The notes under the pieces are model-generated. The model was not told the origin of the DNA and made no database searches. It saw nothing but the letters and a program-made list of their open reading frames with translations. The position numbers and the translations under genes were made by a program. Shown piece by piece: positions 35,351-48,189 of a stretch of 64,000 nt of DNA. This stretch comes from Nymphaea colorata (Eukaryota > Streptophyta > Magnoliopsida > Nymphaeales > Nymphaeaceae). The stretch spans positions 11,422,571 through 11,486,570 of the forward strand of contig NC_045138.2 in the NCBI RefSeq assembly GCF_008831285.2, read 5' to 3'. The number at the start of each line of letters is the position of its first letter. Position 1 is the first letter of the stretch.

Positions 35351-38300
35351 CATCTCAAATTTTCCTTGCTGCAAAATGATCATTTTACGTTATACCATAG
35401 GTTTTATTATTATTTCAAACTATTTCCCAACTAGTCTGTTCCGCCTCTAAAATAAAGTCAAACTGACCTATGTTACTACAATAGGCCTACCATGACCCTG
35501 AATCTAGGAAAACCCTTGTCCCCTGCATTAACCCTAAGTCACTTTTACCATATTGCCTTTAAATCCTATAAAACCCTACAAACAACCTTATCTGGGCATA
35601 TGGACCTCAATCACCCATCTTCAGGCCTAGTGTAGGTCTTAGTATCTTGACTTTTTGGCTTATTGGTTCTTTGCCTTGCTCATTTTGACTTAAAACAAGC
35701 TCGATAGGCCTCATTTTGCCAAACGTTGCAAGTTTCAAATGTCATTTGTCTTGCTCAATCAGTAACGAAGCCTAAGATTATCCGTCATAGTCTACCCGAC
35801 CTAACTTTAGTGACTCAAGTCATACAATTCTCAAATTTTAGTTCTTCTAAATTCAAACGTTAGACGATGGATCACTCAACTATCCATTTTGAAGTTTTAG
35901 CCCATCTCCACCACAATTAGGTTGAGTTAAACTAGATTGATCTTAGGACCTTTAGCCATACTCTGAATTGATTAACCAAAGCTTACAATATATTAACTCA
36001 TCCTAGATTTATTTCAATCGAGTCTCGAAGCCATTAGGAGGTCAGTCCTTCTGTTGACTAACATTCTATTTTAGATGTTCGAGCATCATTCCTTTAAAAC
36101 TCCATCATGTCAACTCCTACTAAGTTGAGGATATCTTCTCCATGAGTTGATCTATCGTCCACGAGCTCTATTCCAGTTATATCATTTGTAGTAAAGCACA
36201 ATCTCAATTCTACAAATTTACTAGATTTATCCATTTTACTCACTTATTCACTTCACCCCTATTTATGTTTAGAGATCATTTTTGCTTGGTTTCATTAGAA
36301 TATTCAGAAATCACTAATATGGGTCTCCTTAGCTCAACTGTTGTCTACCTAGAACTAACCAAATTGACATTTTTCCTATTTTGACCCTAGTTTTCCTATT
36401 TCTTTACTATTTGCATTCAGTTAGTTTAGAAAAACTGACTTTTTGAACACAATAAACAAATTTATTCAATTTCTTTTGAACCAGGCTAGGAATTTGGGAC
36501 ATGGCAACCAATCTTAGTAAATTTGAGGGTCAAACTTATTGGGCACTATTTTAGGCAGGTCTTGCATAATATAGCTTGTCATATACTAACTTTCTAAAAA
36601 TAACTTCAATAAGCCCACAAACCCTATTTTTCTCAAAATTACCACAAATAACCTATGTTGGTCTCTTAACCTCAATTTCCAAAACTTGTCAGAAATAGCT
36701 CCAGCGAGCCCCACATATCCTAGTTGAACCAAACCTGCCAAGCAGGACCCATAGATCTTAGTTCAACCCAAACTTCCCTAAAGAGTCTCTATGGGGCCCA
36801 CAGAATCATACCTACTAGAAACATCTTCAACATGACCTGAAGATTTCAATTTCACCAAATCTGTCAAATTTAGCTCCAAAGAACCTACTTAGTCCAATCT
36901 ATGCAAAACATGTCTAATTTACACATGTAGAACCTCCCCAACCTTAAAAAAAAGACTATCTAATTTAGATAATCTTGATTATTGTAACCTATTTCACCAA
37001 AAACTGAACCTCTCTCGTCCCACTAAAGCCAGTTGATAGCCCAGATTCACCTGACTCAGCTTAGGCCATCCAGACATGCTTAAAATAACCTAACCTGGTC
37101 TAAGACCAGTCAAGTCAATTCTCTGCCCCATAGGCTCAAGCCTAGTGAGCGCAACACTAAAACCAGCCTCAACTTGACCAAGATCAATCAACTAATCCTA
37201 AATCTATTCTAGATCCAAAGGTCAACTCCATATCATAATTTAAATCTTTAATCCAGTATTTTATCTGAAATAGAAATATAAATCTTTTTTTTGGACTCAA
37301 ATTTTAGAGAAATATGTATCTGATTCCAATCTTAGGATCTAAGTGCAGCAGATGTTGACGCATGTTACTAGAGTTAATCTTAGTCATCTATATCAAGGCT
37401 TCATATTTTTATCTAAGTGACAAGATTACAAAAATGCAAGAGGTGACACCAGTCCTAGGGAGAAGCTGTAGTTCAACCACATGAAGAAATTATAAGTTGA
37501 GGCCAAAGGGTTTGTGACATCTCATCTCCCTAACTTGGAATATTTTCAGGTATGCTCTCTTTCTTTTCTATTCTTCATTTCTTTCATAATCTCTCTCTGA
37601 CTTAGAAGATTTTCACGGTTCAGAGAAGAGGTTCTGTAGGTGCCATCACCTAAAGAGGAGCTTTCTAACCTACGTCCAATAAGATGAGAGAAGAAGAGGG
37701 CTTCACCAAAGGAGAAGAGAGGCATCACCAGGTGTGTACCTTTCCCTTCCTCTCTTATGCTTTTATGAAAACTTTCTTCCATGAAAGCACTTGCCCTCTA
37801 TAGAGGCTCATGGGGACTTCTTGCGTGGACTCTACAACATCCTAGCAAGAGGTCTAGGCTTTTGAATCACAGGCCCTCATTAGAGATTCTTAGGTTTCAA
37901 CATTCTTCTCCATATTTTCATATTCCTATTTAATTGTGTATGATTGTGGCTGAATTAGATGAGGTTCATGGGTACAATTTGCTAATATGGCCAATATCAA
38001 TGCTTAAAATGCATTCCTACCATTTGTATGCTGCTGGTTAGAGTAATTTTAATAGAATTTTGTTTTGATCGCAAGTCACCTATGCACATGCATGCATGCT
38101 ATAGTTTCATCTTTTTTAAGTTGTCTCAGGTAGGCGAGTCCCTCGCATAGTAGAAATTTCATCTGCCTTTAACATTAACATGTTGGAACTCTCATTATAA
38201 GAGGATCATTTCAATGTTTAGATAGGTATTGGAATCAACAAGATGTCCACATAGTTTGGTGCCATTTTTGTTTGATTTACAGTTTGTTTCTGCTCTCTAT

Positions 38301-39847
38301 TACATGAAAAATAGGAAACTTATTTTTTGTAGTCTCTATATATAGAAATTCAAATTGTGGAATTTTGTCAGATTTAGTAGCTTCATAGCTCATGAACTAG
38401 GTAGAATCTCTTGTTCTCATAAAAAACAAAGCATGCATCTATTTGTTAGGTTTTCAATGTGCCTATGTTTACAAGTTTTTTATAACATTTGACCCTTCTG
38501 CTAGCCAAATTATAGAAACATGTCTTTTTCAATTCAACATTCTATAGAAAAACGGATAATGAAATTGCATGTCTACTCGATGTTACATGGTCAAGAATTC
38601 GGCATTGTACTTTACATTCAACAATAATGGTTAACTTCATAGAGTCATCCCTTCAAGTTTCATTAGGATGACTTCATGTTTTAATGTCTCATCACTTTGT
38701 GTACCCTCTCTAGAACGTTAGAATGTGTTTTCCAAGGTCCATGCTAATTGGCAATCATGTGGTTAGTAGATTAGACTCATTAATTAGGCTTGTAGTCTAA
38801 GTTCTTTTGTCATGTGTCATGTTTTATTGAAATATGCATGCATCACATAGATGTAGGTCCATGTTATGCCCTAACAATGAAATAGGTATTTTGGTTTACT
38901 TCTTAGCAGATGCCAAGCCTTTTAGTTTTGAAAGCCAATTCTTTTTCCAAATTATAAGTTCATGTGCACATGTATTTGTGTTTTGTGTTGTTTATTAGGT
39001 TTGCAATACAACATTTTTAAGTGTGGTTGTTTTGGACCTTGGATTGGTTACTCCTAGTAAAAGATGATAGGCACGATAGATCTTCATATCGATAGGATAG
39101 GTCATGTCTCTATTTCTTGGAACACAAGTGAGTATATCTTTTTCCATTAAGGTTGTGCACAATGTTTTCTCTCAAAATTTTACACATAAACATCCATTCA
39201 ATAAAATTGTAATTGCATCTATACAGATTTGTATAAATGATTATATTCACTTTTACATAATGATATACGCAAGATTTACTTTCAATTTGACAATGTAGTT
39301 TGTCCAATGAAATTAACTTGTAATTACCTGTAAACGATACAAGTGATATCTAAGCTCTCCTTTGCAAAAGTCATCTCTCCACAAGGGAACTAAAAAGTAT
39401 TAGTCGTTGGTTTCCATTTTTCATCAGTGGCATGCATGAGGTTGTAGTTCATAATTTAACTTGTTGATTGTGTAGCTGCTTCAGTCCCACAACTCTCAAA
39501 ATGGTCCAATTACATATAGGTGAAATTGGGTAGTTAATCCATATACCATTGAAGAACTAAGGGTCTGAATGGAATGAAGTGAATCTTAGGATCTTCATGA
39601 AAAATGTTATGAATGATGTGGCCTTTGAAATCAGTCAAAATCATGGTGACTGATATCAAGAAGGTGAAAGTTAATAAATAAATGGTCGGACTGTGAAGAG
39701 GATAAACCTTGCTAAGACAACTAAATAAAGAGACTTCATTCAATCAAATGGTAAGGCTGATTCACTTAGACTTGAAGAGACTAGATTAAGTGACGATAAA
39801 ATTCTGGTTATCGTTTTATTAGGGCAATCCCAAGAGAGAAATTAAAT
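35351..39847. other. Intergenic, no gene recognised
   Basis: About 4.5 kb of AT-rich DNA with no convincing coding frame. From 36480 to 36930 sentence-like blocks containing AATAGCTCCA, AGCCCCACA and AACCAAACCTG recur loosely, suggesting a strongly degenerate repeat. Another copy of the 115-bp repeat family sits near 39210-39370. Confidence 0.45.
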
Positions 39848-39850
39848 GTG

Positions 39851-39859
39851 CATATATAT

Positions 39860-39914
<55 letters not shown>
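39851..39914. repeat. Compound microsatellite (TA)/(CATA)/(CA)/(TA)
   Basis: ATATATATA, ACATACATAC, a CA run and a closing TATATATATATAT follow each other and abut the left end of the palindromic element. Confidence 0.95.
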
Positions 39915-39915
<1 letters not shown>

Positions 39916-40493
39916 CAAAGCTCTCATGCTGTCCATTTCATTTTTTTTATTTTTTTCTCATCTTTCTCTCTCTCCCCAATCATTCCTCTCTCCCTCATTC
40001 CCTCCCTTCTCACTATCACAATACTAGCAGCGGCCAATGCCATTCCTTGACGCCGAGCAATGGCACCGGCCGGCCACCTATTCCCATTCCCCAACTCTCC
40101 TCTTTTCCCAAGAGAAGATGGGTGGAAAACTTCACCCATCTTGGCTGCCACTGCCTGGTGCCTCACTGGCGGGGCCTCGGCGGGGCCTCGGCGGGCCCAC
40201 CAATGAGGCACCTGGTGGCAGCAGCCAAGATGGGTAGAGTTTTCCACCCTTTTGTCCTAAAAAAGAGAGAGTTGGGGAAGGGGAGAGGCGGCTGCCGGTG
40301 CCATTTCCTCATGCTGGTGGGCCCGCCAAGCCTCCATCGGGATGGTGGCATCTAGGAATGGTGCCGGTGAATGCTGGTGCTGATGGTGAGAAAGGAGGGG
40401 GAGTTAGGGAAGGGAGCGAGTGAGGGAGAGAGAAATGTGGAACAGAAAATTAAAAAAAAAAAAAACAAATGGGCAACATGAGGATGACTCTGA
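39915..40493. repeat. Near-palindromic fold-back element, 579 bp
   Basis: The left arm (39915-40169) and the reverse complement of the right arm (40200-40493) match in order at TCAAAGCTC/TCAGAGTC, CATG.TG.CCATTT, a T-run, CTCTCTCCCTCA, AATGGCACCGGC, TTCCCCAACTCTC, GGGTGGAAAACT, ACCCATCTTGGCTGC and GGTGCCTCA(C/T)TGG. Only about 30 bp (CGGGGCCTCGG repeated) separate the arms. The interior is GC-rich, unlike its surroundings, and both outer ends face TA/CA microsatellites. It resembles a fold-back MITE. No transposase and no clear target duplication are seen. Confidence 0.85.
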
Positions 40494-40531
40494 TCAGCTG
40501 TCTATTTGACAAATAAATCCTGGAGTCGTGG

Positions 40532-40559
40532 TATATATATATATACACACACACACACA
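40532..40559. repeat. (TA)/(CA) microsatellite
   Basis: TATATATATATATA followed by ACACACACACACAC, about 40 bp beyond the right end of the palindromic element, mirroring the tract on its left. Confidence 0.95.
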
Positions 40560-43500
40560 ACATTATCTAAGAAATCTACCATGAATTATTTAAGAAAGTG
40601 GTTTGGACTTCCTAAATTGAGTTATGCTTCAAGATCAATTGCAGTTATATGTATAGATATGTCTATATACCATTGCATAGCTTAGAGTACGTGGCATAGA
40701 CCTCTTCATTAGGTTATAAGGCATAGTTTTCTTCATCCTTCTTGGTCCATTGCCTATATACCTGGCAAGTGTTGAAGCACAGACAATGAGGATCTAAAAC
40801 CTAGCTCCAAAGGTTGTCCAACCATGAAGCTTCCCCTAGTTCTACAGATCACATGGCAAGGCCTGCAACATGATGACCAAGATGAATAAGGTGTGAGATA
40901 TTTTTAAAATATGAACACATACACAAATTGTTGGTTCTAAGGCAATGGGGCCTATGACTGGGATTAAAAATCCAAAGAGAGAAAACATTGCTTTCATACA
41001 ACTTTTAAATTGAGGGTTGTATTTTCATAAATATATGTGAGCATGTATAGATCTTCCTCAATTAATCCTAAAAAAAGTAAAGAGTAAAAACAAACAATGC
41101 CTAGATCTATATAGCGCCTACAGCTCTAAAGTCCAGATGACATTTAGAAAATTTAAAAAAATAGGAGGGTTAAACTTAGTCAAATAGGCACAGGCCCCAA
41201 CATGGTCATCAAACTATTTATACGAAAATTTTGACTTCTCCAATGTCGATCATTTTGACTCACCTCTGTTTGATTTTTACAGGATCTCCAGGGAGATGAG
41301 TCCCGACTTGTCAATATAAGGCTTGAATATTCATATTGTCTTTACTATGCATAATCAAGCCAAGAACTAAACTTACCTTTCTATTATTTGAGTGTCTAAA
41401 CATCATCCTAATCCTAATGCAGGAATAAAGTAAACATGCCTTAGTTTTTTAAAGTAATGTTTTATTAACATCTAATTTAGCATTAAGAACTTAAGATGAT
41501 GCCATCTATAGATTATCCTCATTGTCATCATAGGCAATGCAACAATTTACCTACACTACATGCTTCATCAATGATTTAAATTATTAGAATTGGTTTCAAG
41601 GTTGAATAGTTGATTTTGAGTCTAACATTTGTAATATTCTATAGGCATTGGTTTTAGTTTTCATTGAGTGGGTTGGAGGTCCATGTCTTTGGATATTGAT
41701 GTTTTAGGTCATGTTTAGTGATGTTAATCAATTTAGGGCTCCATGACTTGGATCCTTGACATGTTTGATGGCTTCAAAAAAATTATTAGGATTCAAATGT
41801 TCATTTAAATGAATATCTTTTTTAAGGATCTAAGGTTTTATATGTCGGGATTAAGGTTTGATCAAGAGTATTTAGACTTTTACGTTTTGTAGTATTTTGT
41901 GAGTTCATTTTAAAGGTTTATTTGGAATTTTTAAGGGGTCAAAATTTGCAAGTTGTATTTTCAGTTTTAAAGGAAAATTTATTAGGTCCTTAAATGTTTG
42001 ATGTGTTGGTCCATCTTAATCATTTGAATCTTTTGAGGTTTTTACAAACCTTGTTTTGAAATACTTATGTTTTTTGAAATTCCTTTTTGAAAGCATAGAC
42101 ACAAATTAGTAAATGATGTACATAATTAGAATTTAATCAAGTTTGGATTACTTCCTATACCCAAATTATTGCTTAAAGTATGATACTAAATTTAGCTTGT
42201 TTAGATTCTAACTAGAGGTGAATTGTGTGCTCTAGTGATCGAAAGGTGTTTAGACTAAAATCAATGCATGTATAATATATGTCAGTTTATTTAAGGATTT
42301 CAAATATAATTATTTACTCAGAAACTAAGAGTGACACTATAGTTAATGGATAACCATCCTTGAGTCCCAATTAAGTCTAGTGAGTGCAGATATTTTCAAT
42401 GAACAAATTAAGGAAGAAAATAAACTATATAAAATGCATAAATCAAATATCAGGAATAAGCTAAATGAAATACATAAACATAGATTAAAGATTAATAATA
42501 AGCCAAATTAAATGGATGGATAAGTTAAAGGAAATACATAAGCATAGATGAAATGCATAGATCAATGAATAAACATAAGCTGAATGAAATACATATACTA
42601 AAATGGATGTCTTAGAGAGAAAGAAAGAAAGAAAGAATGGGGCATTAACATCGAAAAATATGGAGAAAGGAAAAAAGAAAAGTGAGAAATAGTGGGGGCA
42701 TACATAACCCAAAATTTTTACGTAATTGACAAGAAAAATAAAATCTAAGTGGGCACATTTGATGTTTGTAAAAAATGATTGTCACTGCTAGGGAATTAGT
42801 TACTTTTAAATCTCACTAAGCACGGTGTATGCAATGATTTAAGTAAACTAAAGACTAAATAATATTAACTACTAGCTTGAAGAGAGGAACATACCTTGCC
42901 CTTAATGAAGAAGGAAATTAAAGCAAATTAATATGCTTATTTGTGATTTTAAGATATGATTGTTGTATGTCCTTAAACCAAGATTAATACTACGGTTATG
43001 AGATTAATCTCTCTTAAATCTCATTTAAGAAAACTAAATAAAGGAAAACAAAGTCTAAAAGAGAGAGAAGGCTATGTTAACCCATTTATGGCCTAGTTAA
43101 CAAAGAAACTAAATTTTAGCCTAATCTACGCATGGTGAAGGAAAATAAAATTTAACCAAGACATCATGTTATAATCAATATGAAAATAAAGCAATGAAGA
43201 TGAGAGGAGAAAGAAAGAGCTTACCTAAAAGTGTAATTCATGGAGGCCAAGAATGGGGAGAAAAAAAGACTTCAAGACAAGGAAAGAGAAGAAAATGAGC
43301 TAGGGAGAGGAGATGGAATTGAAGAATAAAGGGAATGGATTAATTGATGGCCAAGTGAAGGAAGTAGGTGGTATTTATAGTGGTGGTCCCCTCCTTCCCA
43401 AGCTTAGACTGTCTAACCAGTTCAGTGGTCATTTTTATCCATTAGACTCAGCCATCCAACTGAGTAAAATGGCCAATTTTGCCATACTGGCTGAGCTAGG

Positions 43501-45125
43501 CAAGGCTGAACCTGGCCGGTTAGGGCAGGCCATGGCCAGCACATGTAGGCTTTTGCAACATCCAAATTCTGTCTAGTGCTAGGATTGGGATCAAAATTTG
43601 GATAGAAATGAATTGAGTCCATGATCTGGGTTAATCATAGAATAATAATATAAGATTTGGGTTATATGCAGAATGAAGATTTTGTCAAAGTGAAATTTGG
43701 GGTGTTCGAACTTAGTAGCTTCAATTTAGCCCCAAAAATGCTAGTGGCTAGGACAACAAAACACTTAACCATTCCCCTTGTAAGCATTTGAGCATTTCCA
43801 TCAGTTTGAAGTATGAAACTAAACTTCTTATAGTGGGGTGTTACAAAAGTATTTTTTAGTGCAACGTGGCCACACTCCTTTATCTCCCTACCCACAATAT
43901 ATGTACAGAAGCCATCTGTACAAAAGTTTGACACTGAAAAACAAAGTGCGAAATAGAATGTGGTGAACTATTTTCCCATAAGAATGTGGTGAACAGAGTG
44001 ATATTTTGTGTGTTTTGCCTATTTGTATGCTCCTGTTTATAGTTTTTTGATAGGGTTTTGTTATTGTAAATCAAACAATGAAACACTTTCATTGTCTTTG
44101 TAGGTCAGTTGCAATGGTAGGCTGGGGGGGCAACATGTACAAAATAAAAATTTTGTGCTTAAACCATTGACAGGGTTTGAGCAATTTATTATTGAAAAAA
44201 TCAAGAGATGTACTACGTAAAGCAATCTTATAAATGGATGAAATGTAGCAAACAAAGAAGCAGCATTTGCCATTATAGAAGGGTGTGGGTAGCATTTGTA
44301 GAGTATGGGCATCCTGATGGCTAATAGTACTTCAGTTGATTGGTGTGGGCAAAGTATAGTTTGCTACCTAATGCTTACAAAACTAGAATTTGGTAGCATG
44401 ATTGAGATGGACAAAAAGTGCAGACCTTCAATTCCTTTAGCTTCTAATAATCACAAGCAGCAAATTGACCTTCTATAACTAAAAAAATTGGTTGCTAGCG
44501 AAATCATGGTAGCACATAGTGGACAACCATAGGATGAGGACCATGGAAGGTGCATTATGCCAGCAATGTCTAAAAAATCCTTTCAAACCTCTTTTGCCCT
44601 CATATGTGAAGAGTCAACGATGATGTGAAGTGAATGATGGTTTGGCATCATTGAACACTCTTTTTGTGGACTTTCTAACAATGATGTTTCAAGAACCCAC
44701 CATGTCATTTGATAGTTTTGGATGGAGACTTTTTCTGAATAGACCCTAGTCCATGAATCAGTAGTAATAGAATGGCTTCATTATCTAGAATGAAGAACAT
44801 TTCCACTAATAGATCAATCAAGTAGTACCATCACTGGTAAATAGCACAAGACTTCTTTGAGAATCTCCATTATTTGAATATTAAACATTATAACCACATG
44901 ACAATGAGTAGCACAACACTTTCTTCAAAGGAGTGGAAGTTAAGGCGAGAAACCAATGTTACTCAACGGAGTAAAGGTCCTTATTGTAGTTGGTGCTAGC
45001 CAATTGTCTAGCAAATTCTCATGCAATAAGGAGGACCAAGAAATGTGGAGCAACTCATCGAATGCTAATACCACAATTACTTTAGTAGTGCATAAGGAAG
45101 GGCAAAGAGAACACTAAAAGATAAT
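40560..45125. other. Intergenic, no gene recognised
   Basis: AT-rich DNA with a short (AAAG)n run near 42620-42640. The open frame at 43313-43576 resembles no known protein, and I take it as chance. The minus strand of 44000-45125 may contain further decayed parts of the PPR-like pseudogene, but stops are too many to show it. Confidence 0.45.
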
Positions 45126-45668
45126 TTAAAGGCCACTGAAAAAGTTCAATAAATTTTCATCCAAGAAAAATTTCCTTGAATAGGTTACTTTCCATAATTT
45201 CAAATTAAATTTGTGCTTGATGTACACAAAAATGTACTTGGATAACTTTTTTGTTGAGGAGTGCAACCCCATCTTTGCTAAGGTAGGCAGTTGCTTTCCA
45301 CATTGAGAATCTATAGGTTGGTGTTGAGATGGAAGGCCTAACATCATGCACAAGCATCCAGGAGAAGTGGCATAAAGCATCCTTGCCATTTGATTGGAGA
45401 AAATGCTGGTCAAGGATGTACAAAAGACCAAATCCCATTCTGGCATCTCATCAAGCAGCTTGTTTGCATTGTCAAACTGAAAGACTTCATAATACAACTC
45501 AACCAGCTTATCGGCAAGGGGATTGTGCAGAAGCAACATCATGTACAGTAGGAGGCAAGGATCAAGCTTTTGATGTAGGGAAATGGCTTGGGGTATGTAT
45601 GATATATAGGAACAAGGAAGGGGAAGCTTTTGCCTCATGACTGTAGAACCTATGATGATTCCAACCAT
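45126..45668 (-). pseudogene. PPR-protein fragment, decayed
   Basis: The minus-strand frame contains LVELYYEVFQFDNANKLLDE, MPEWDLVF and SLTSIFSNQ, the usual sequence of a plant pentatricopeptide-repeat protein of the PLS class (LV..Y...F..A.KLFDEMPERDVVSWTSLIS). The next repeat continues only in another frame (KDALCHFSWMLVHDVRPS, minus strand of 45205-45438), so a frameshift lies near 45400. Intact PPR proteins bind organellar RNA and have many more repeats. This piece has two or three, no organelle-targeting segment that I can see, and is presumably a dead copy. Alternative: a chance resemblance, which the MPEWD and DVRPS motifs in the expected order make unlikely. Confidence 0.6.
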
Positions 45669-47565
45669 CGGTGGGCACTATGCACCTTTATTCCTAGAGA
45701 GAGAGATAGAGATAGAGAGACTGTTGCAAAAGAAGCATTGATGAAGACTTGCACAAAGAATTCCATGCACACAACATTGTCTCCACGAAGCAAGGTTTCT
45801 TATGGAACCTTGGATGTTTTGAATAGATGTTGATATTCAAACTATGGATTCATCCAAGAATGGTTTATGACACTAGAGTTTGTGGAGGAGGAGGACAAAA
45901 TTGATGATGGTGCTATGCATGAGTACAAAACTGTTGGTAGAAGCAGCTTGTAGAAGGAATGTTATGGTTGATGCTACACAGAGAACTAAATCCATTGTTC
46001 AAGAGGGAACTAAATCCTTGTTTTAAAAAAAAATTCAAAATCTAGGCAAATGCATGAATGGAATCCTAGATTTCAGATGTAAAATTGGGATTCAGTCCAT
46101 GGATTTTTAATACACCCGCAAGGGGTGCCATCAAGATCCTTGTAAAATGTATTTGCTTGTTAGGGATTGTGTGTTGTTCTCTCGATCTCTATCCTTCATC
46201 TCTTCACAAGACAATGCTCGTTCTTTCAACTGCACAAAACACCCATTCACATCTCTCTCATTGCAGGTCGCTGCACAGAAGGAACAATCATCCTCACCCC
46301 TGTTAGACCTTGGTGAGGAGAACAGGCCAGGTACATTTGCATCTCTCTCTCTCTATGGATTTTTCTTTCTCTCTTTGGTGTTAACACGTCCAAGCTTTTT
46401 ACCATGCCCAAATGACCATTTTACCCATTTACAAGAAGGTTTTGAATTGAGCTCTCAACAATGATTTCAAATGTAGAAGCCAATCACAGAAAACTAGGGT
46501 CAAACCTACCTTATTTAGACACATGATACTTATATCAGAATCATCCAAGCTGTTTCCATCATGTCCAATAATCATTTTTCCTACGAATGTCTGAAAAATC
46601 TTAGAAACCTTGATAATGATTTAGAGCAAACTCAAATAGGGTAATTATTAACTCTACAAATCTTTGAGGGTAACTAAAATCAGCTCTTTAGCCTTTGAGA
46701 AAAATAAGTCGGCTTACTCTAGCTCAAATCAACTCATCTGAACCTAAAACTATAATTTTTAGGTCAACCACATATACTCAAGCCTAGGTGAGCTCAACAT
46801 AGTCTTACTTCAAGGGAAAATTAGTCTTATTTAAGTTGCTTTGAGTGAGGGAAGCTAAATTTCAATTTTAGACTAGTTCACATGTCTCCATCGGTTCTCT
46901 CTCTCCTATTTAACAAGGTCTGAGTTAAATTTCAATTCAGCCGGGTTGAGTCAACTCAAATAGAGTTAGGATAATGTTCATCATGTTTAAATTTATCTTC
47001 TCTCAGTTTGGTTTGAGTGCATTCATCTCGGTTTGAGTTTAATTCTGTTATAACAGTTTTAAAGCACACTCTGTCTTGTTTTTTTAGGGGTCTAAGCTGA
47101 ATTTGAACTCAAGCCGATAGAGTGAGCTGAAACTAAGCTAGGATCATGTTCATCATATTTAAAGTTATCTTCCTCCAATTTTTTTTTGTTTATTTATCTA
47201 TGTTTGAGTTTAATTCAATTCCTATGGTTCTGAAACTCGATCCTAAAACTTGCTACACTTTGTAAACGACTATCAAGCTCAATTCTGCAAAGTCATATAC
47301 AACTTTCAAATCTTTCAACATTCTTTTACTGATAGGTGACTTATCTAAGCATCACCGACTCCACTAGTCAAAATTTCAATGATAACCTGATTTTTTAAAC
47401 TCCCTATAGTTTCCCTTTATAAATTTGACATTTTGAACTTGTAAATTTTAGAAAATTAAGAAGAATTTTTCAATGAAATTTTAACTAAAGATGATCTAGA
47501 AGTGACCCACATGACGGTCTAGTCAGACTGACCAAACTCATCCAAAACTCTGCAATCATACACAA
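45669..47565. other. Intergenic, no gene recognised
   Basis: No supported gene. Open frames at 46085-46464 are short and match nothing I know. From 46500 the sequence becomes the same kind of AT-rich repeat debris as on the far side of the copia element. Confidence 0.45.
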
Positions 47566-47929
47566 GGGCAAAATAGTTATTCCCTTTTTTACCATATTCT
47601 TCTGCACAAACATATGCCATATATACCTTAGTTTATCATTATCTTTGATGCTTAGATTTTTATCCCAAGTCAAATGCATGTACACTAGAGGTAAAATAGT
47701 CGTTTTTTTTCAATCTCATTTTTCTACATAAACTGAGGTCATATTTTAGATACTCCTAGGTTTATCACATTCCTTGATTTTTAGAGCTTTAGGTTGAACC
47801 AAATCCATGATTTGAGCCTATTTAAATCCAAGATCACAACCAAGAGTAAAAAAGTTATTTGCTATCCATATTTTTCACCTGAACCTAGATTTATATGTCA
47901 TATATACCTACATTCATCAAGATTATCAC
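47566..47929. repeat. Degenerate ~125-160 bp tandem repeat (left part)
   Basis: GGGCAAAATAGTTATT (47566), GGTAAAATAGTCGTT (47690) and GAGTAAAAAAGTTATTT (47844) begin successive imperfect units that share CATATATACCT-like and TTTATCATT words. The last unit is cut by the copia element and resumes after it, with the next start at 53493 (GGGCAAAAATAGACATTT). Confidence 0.65.
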
Positions 47930-48177
47930 TGTTGATAGATTGTATGTTTCGGGTCCAGATTCATACCCGACCCGCCTTGTAGCCCGTTTTTGGGCACTAC
48001 TTAAGTCATGTAACCCTAATCCTTATGAGTTAATGATAATCTAAGGAGAGAGAGAGTCTGGCTGCTAGTGGGCACCAACTCCTCCTCATTCGTGGTTTTT
48101 TCTCCCTCGTGTTGAGGGTTTTTCCACGTTACATCGTGATCGTTGTTTCTCTTCCTCTTCTTGTTCGTATTTCTACA
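47930..48177 (+). repeat. 5' LTR of the copia element (248 bp)
   Basis: Starts TGTTGATAGATTGTATG and ends TATTTCTACA just before the primer-binding site. It has a run of five T at the CCCGTTTTTGGG stretch, where the 3' LTR has four. Confidence 0.97.
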
Positions 48178-48189
48178 TGGTATCAGAGC
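48178..48189 (+). other. Primer-binding site (initiator Met tRNA)
   Basis: TGGTATCAGAGC directly follows the 5' LTR. It is the standard plant copia primer site, complementary to the 3' end of initiator methionine tRNA. Confidence 0.95.

Noticed and set aside
39924-40355. Frames of 62-169 codons in the GC-rich block
   Set aside because: They read the arms of the palindrome; similar peptides on both strands come from the inverted repeat.
43313-43576. Plus-strand frame of 87 codons
   Set aside because: No similarity I can name, no transcription signals; length is within chance expectation.
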